Below, piece by piece: positions 61,216-64,000 of a stretch of DNA of 64,000 nucleotides. The stretch is from positions 3,720,001 to 3,784,000 of the forward strand of contig OZ242297.1 of the NCBI GenBank assembly GCA_965207755.1, given 5' to 3'. Each line of letters begins with the position of its first letter. The first letter of the stretch is position 1. The stretch is from Aldehydirespirator sp028819505 (lineage in GTDB: Bacteria > Actinomycetota > Acidimicrobiia > Acidimicrobiales > Aldehydirespiratoraceae). The translations under genes were made by a program, and so were the position numbers. A model generated the notes under the pieces. It was not told where the DNA came from. It was given only the letters and a program-made list of their open reading frames with translations, and made no database searches.

Positions 61216-61252
61216 CGGCCCTACCGCTGCCGGCAATGGCCCGTCGCCGGCT

Positions 61253-62650
61253 TCAGGTCGTGGGAGCGTCGGACATGGGTCGGGGCGAGTCGGCCAGGTA
61301 GGACTCCAGCGAGTCGGCCAGGTAGGACTCCAGCGAGTCGTCCATAGCGTCCTCCCACGACGTGTGGTGGATGGGCGCCACCGTGCCTGTCAGCGGCGAG
61401 GTGTGGCCGTGGTCGCGGTACCCGATTATCGACTGCTTCTTGTGCTTCTTCCAGTCGTGGAACATCTTGTTGACCAGGGGCGTGTTGAAGTCCGGGTAGT
61501 TCGTCTGATCTACCAGGTCCTGGGTGTAGGCCCCCTGGAAGTCGATGCACGCATAGTCGTCGGCCAGCGCGTCCTCCTCGGCCTGGGAGGCCTCTATCCA
61601 GCGGGCCTGCTCGCCGGCGTCGGGCAGCTCGATCCGGCCCAGGATCACGTCGCGGGCGTACCAGGCCTGCGCGTCGAACATGTTGAACGTGTACCACTGG
61701 TCCTGCATGCCCAGATAGAGGATCCGGTTCTCGGGCTGGAACACCACCCCGCGGTAGAGCATCGAGGTGGCCAGTCGGTTGGCGGTGACCAGGCGCAACT
61801 CGTCGTCCATGAACGGGAAGTGGTGCAGGTAGCCGGTGCATGAGACAATGGCGTCGACCTCGGCGGTCGAGCCGTCGGCGAAGTACACGGTGCGGCCGTC
61901 GACATGGGTCAGGATGGGCTTCTCGGTGATGCCGTCGGGCCAGTCGAAGCCCATGGGGCCGCTGCGTGAGGTGCACACCACCGAGCGGGCCCCGTACTTC
62001 CAGAGCTGCGAGGCGATGTCCTCGGCCGAGTAGCTCGACCCGATCACGAGCACGGTCCGATCGGCGAACTGCACCGCGTCGCGGAAGTCGTGGGCGTGCA
62101 GCAGCGTGCCGCCGAAGGTCTCGTAGCCCGGGTAGGGGGGCATGTTGGGGATGGAGAAGTGCCCGGTGGACACCACGACGTGGTCGAAGTCCTCGCTGGT
62201 GTCGGCGTCGTTGGCCTGGTCGTGGGCGGTGACCGTGAACCCGCTGCCGCCGGCTGACCGGCTGACACGGCGCACCGCGTGGCTGAACCGGATCTGGTGG
62301 CGGAAGCCGCTGCGCTCAGCCCGTCCGATGATGTAGTCGTAGAGCACCTCGCGGGGCGGGAACGAGGCGATGGGCTTGCCGAAGTGCTCCTCGAAGCCGT
62401 AGTCGGCGAACTCCAGGCACTCCTTGGGGCCGTTCGACCACAGGTAGCGGTACATGCTGGCGTGGCAGGGCTCGCCGTGCTCGTCGAGCCCGGTGCGCCA
62501 CTCGTAGTTCCAGAGACCTCCCCAGTCGGACTGCTTCTCGTAGCAGACGACTTCGGGCGCCGACGGGCTGCCCGCCCCCGGATCGCGGGCGAAGGCGTGC
62601 AACTGCGACAGCCCGCACGGTCCTGCGCCGATGACAGCCACTCGTGTCAT
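61253..62650 (-). CDS. tmm: Trimethylamine monooxygenase
   Basis: A 465-aa flavin monooxygenase that oxidises trimethylamine to TMAO with FAD, NADPH and O2. FAD site VIGAGPCGLSQLHAF (5-19), FMO fingerprint FGGTLLHAHDF (about 179-189) and NADPH site VLVIGSSYSAEDIASQ (about 199-214). The stretch EKQSDWGGLWNYEWRTGLDE (about 38-57) and MYRYLWSNGPKECLEFADY match bacterial Tmm closely, beyond generic FMOs. The C-terminal tail has a duplicated 8-mer SLESYLAD. Upstream lies the TMAO demethylase gene, so the pair converts TMA to DMA and formaldehyde. ATG 62650 follows an AGGGGGGAT ribosome binding site. Confidence 0.9.
   Translation of the reverse strand: MTRVAVIGAGPCGLSQLHAFARDPGAGSPSAPEVVCYEKQSDWGGLWNYEWRTGLDEHGEPCHASMYRYLWSNGPKECLEFADYGFEEHFGKPIASFPPREVLYDYIIGRAERSGFRHQIRFSHAVRRVSRSAGGSGFTVTAHDQANDADTSEDFDHVVVSTGHFSIPNMPPYPGYETFGGTLLHAHDFRDAVQFADRTVLVIGSSYSAEDIASQLWKYGARSVVCTSRSGPMGFDWPDGITEKPILTHVDGRTVYFADGSTAEVDAIVSCTGYLHHFPFMDDELRLVTANRLATSMLYRGVVFQPENRILYLGMQDQWYTFNMFDAQAWYARDVILGRIELPDAGEQARWIEASQAEEDALADDYACIDFQGAYTQDLVDQTNYPDFNTPLVNKMFHDWKKHKKQSIIGYRDHGHTSPLTGTVAPIHHTSWEDAMDDSLESYLADSLESYLADSPRPMSDAPTT
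61285..61340 (-). repeat. 24-bp tandem repeat in the tmm 3' end
   Basis: Two perfect 24-bp units (61285-61308 and 61309-61332) plus 8 bp of a third, in frame, duplicating SLESYLAD near the C-terminus of Tmm. Confidence 0.93.
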
Positions 62651-62730
62651 GATCGTGATCCCCCCTGTGGTTAGGTGTGTCTGTATCTACAGTGAAATCT
62701 AGTCCGTGTTCGCACGGCTCGCCGGAGCGT

Positions 62731-64000
62731 TCAGGCTAGGCCGCGGACCCGGGTCTTGCCGGGGTCGTAGAACGGGTACCGCACCACCTCGGCCGCGATC
62801 CGCTTCTCGTGGCCGTCGAGCTTGCCGACCTCCACGGCGGTGCCGATCTCGGCGTGCTCCACCGCGATGCGGCACAGGGCGACGTTGGAGCGCAGTACGG
62901 GGGAGATGGTGCCGCTGGTGACCACGCCCACCTGGTTGCGGCCGGCGTACACGCCGTCGCCGTGGACCGCGGGCTCGCCCCCGTCGAGCTCCAGGCCCAC
63001 CAGCCGCCGCTGCGGGTTGTCGCGGCGCCGCAGGAGGGCGTCCCGGCCGATGAAGTCGTCCTCCTTCGTCTTGAGCGGCACGGTGAAGCCGATGCCGGCC
63101 TCGTAGGGGTCGGTCTGGTCGCAGAACTCGTGCCCGGCGAAGATCAGGCCGGCCTCGATGCGCAGGATGTCGAGCGCGGCCAAGCCCATGGGCGCCAGGC
63201 CGTGGGAGGCGCCGGCCTCGAAGATGGCGTCCCACACCGCGGGCGCGTCGGTCCGGTGGCAGAACACCTCGTAGCCGAGTTCGCCGGTGTAGCCGGTGCG
63301 GGACACCACCAGCGGGATCCCGTCGTAGTCGCCGATGCGGGCGATGGCGAACCGGAACCATCCCAGCTCCGCGATCGCCGGCTGGTCGGGCCGGGTCCAG
63401 ATCACCTGCTCGAGGATCCGGCGGCTCTCGGGCCCCTGGACCTGGAGGTTGTGGAGCTGCTCGGTGGAGCTGCGCACCCACGCCTGCAGCCCCAGGCGCC
63501 GGGCCTGCTCCCGCAGCCAGACGCCGCTGTAGCCGAGCTGCCCGCCGATCCAGCGGAAGTTCTCGCGCCCGATCCGGAACACGGTGCCGTCGTCGATCAT
63601 GCCGCCGGTGTGGTGGCACATGGCCGTGTACGACACCTGGCCGTCGGCGAGCCTGCGGACGTCGCGGGTGACGCAGGTCTGCATCAGCAGCTCGGCGTCG
63701 GGGCCGGTCACCTCGTACTTGCGCAGCGGGGACAGGTCGATGGCCGCCGCCGCCTGCCGGCAGGCCCAGTACTCCGCTACGGGACCGTGGGCCGTGTAGG
63801 AATCGGCCAGCCAGTAGCCGCAGTACTCGCTGAAGCTGCGGGTCAGCGCGGAGGTGCGCCGATGGAACCCCGTCTCTTTGGTCAGCTGCGCCTCGGAGTC
63901 TGCGGTCATGCGGATCGCCGTCGCTTTCTTGAACCGGTTGGCAGAGGGATAGACCCGCACCGCGATGTCGGTGGGGTTCCAGGCGTTGGCCGCGTCGATG
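62731..64000 (-). CDS. tdm: TMAO demethylase, C-terminal part (runs off the window)
   Basis: At least 422 codons, open to the right edge, so the 5' end is missing. The first visible residues, NAWNPTDIAVRVYP, match the C-terminal motif (N-x-(F/W)-NPT) of DUF1989 domains. From about residue 50 a full GcvT/aminomethyltransferase fold follows (MCHHTGGMIDDGTVFRI, SRTGYTGELGYEVF, GLAALDILRIEAGLIFAGHE). DUF1989 joined to a GcvT tetrahydrofolate-binding domain is the architecture of Tdm, which splits TMAO to dimethylamine and formaldehyde. A GTG at 63960 could suggest a shorter protein, but the coding frame continues upstream. It precedes tmm on the same strand by 80 bp. A dimethylglycine or sarcosine dehydrogenase-type GcvT protein is the alternative. 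Confidence 0.72.
   Translation of the reverse strand, partial: IDAANAWNPTDIAVRVYPSANRFKKATAIRMTADSEAQLTKETGFHRRTSALTRSFSEYCGYWLADSYTAHGPVAEYWACRQAAAAIDLSPLRKYEVTGPDAELLMQTCVTRDVRRLADGQVSYTAMCHHTGGMIDDGTVFRIGRENFRWIGGQLGYSGVWLREQARRLGLQAWVRSSTEQLHNLQVQGPESRRILEQVIWTRPDQPAIAELGWFRFAIARIGDYDGIPLVVSRTGYTGELGYEVFCHRTDAPAVWDAIFEAGASHGLAPMGLAALDILRIEAGLIFAGHEFCDQTDPYEAGIGFTVPLKTKEDDFIGRDALLRRRDNPQRRLVGLELDGGEPAVHGDGVYAGRNQVGVVTSGTISPVLRSNVALCRIAVEHAEIGTAVEVGKLDGHEKRIAAEVVRYPFYDPGKTRVRGLA

Noticed and set aside
1..64000. tRNA, rRNA, integrase or attachment sites marking island borders
   Set aside because: I looked in the gaps on both strands and saw none; the left border of the dpd island lies at or beyond the window edge.

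Overview
The window is high-GC, densely coding actinobacterial DNA. Its gene content (flavin-dependent F420/FMN-type oxidoreductase, MpaB/DUF2236 oxygenase, PaaI and ACAD10-like proteins, trimethylamine monooxygenase) fits a marine or host-associated actinobacterium of the Acidimicrobiia kind; that placement is inference, since no rRNA or tRNA gene is visible.

Region 1 (56-22758, all + strand) is an apparently complete dpd island, the system that replaces guanine in DNA with 7-deazaguanine derivatives and restricts unmodified DNA. It reads: HNH nuclease, DGQHR protein, DpdC-like YaaA-superfamily protein, DpdA (TGT-like transglycosylase), DpdB (second DGQHR protein), DpdE (SNF2 helicase), DpdF (RecQ-like helicase), DpdG, DpdH (P-loop ATPase), DpdI, DpdJ (DEAD-type helicase), DpdK (PLD-type), DpdD. 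From dpdG to dpdD every junction is a 4-bp stop/start overlap. No preQ0-biosynthesis gene is present in the window. The extra HNH/DGQHR pair at the 5' end is the least explained part.

Region 2 (22755-27400) holds a PaaI-type thioesterase, an ACAD10-like phosphotransferase, an LLM flavin-dependent oxidoreductase and an MFS exporter, with three direct repeats between the last two.

Region 3 (27596-34227, +) is an N-methylglutamate-pathway operon: gamma-glutamylmethylamide synthetase, the three N-methylglutamate synthase subunits, an unrecognised 151-aa protein and a sarcosine-oxidase-like FAD protein. With the trimethylamine monooxygenase and the TMAO demethylase fragment at the right edge (61253-64000) it outlines TMA -> TMAO -> DMA and MMA -> glutamate + formaldehyde; the DMA step is not in the window.

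Region 4 (34285-42189) has a Uma2-type nuclease-fold protein, an MpaB-like oxygenase, and a signalling operon on the - strand: STAS protein, response regulator-PP2C phosphatase, anti-sigma-type kinase, binding lipoprotein and membrane histidine kinase.

Region 5 (42257-58745) is a catabolic island: FAD oxidase, malate synthase G, fused E1 dehydrogenase, solo lipoyl domain, GntR regulator, sugar-type ABC importer, NodB-fold hydrolase, SDR, amidohydrolase, PhyH dioxygenase, then a divergent cupin-amidase-alpha/beta-hydrolase operon. Two copies of a 9-bp palindrome mark its promoters. The substrate is unknown.

Region 6 (58767-61215) holds a Fic protein and a VapBC toxin-antitoxin pair with an inverted-repeat operator. 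A 48-bp repeat recurs 3' of three genes in regions 3 and 5, and three genes carry short in-frame tandem repeats at one end.
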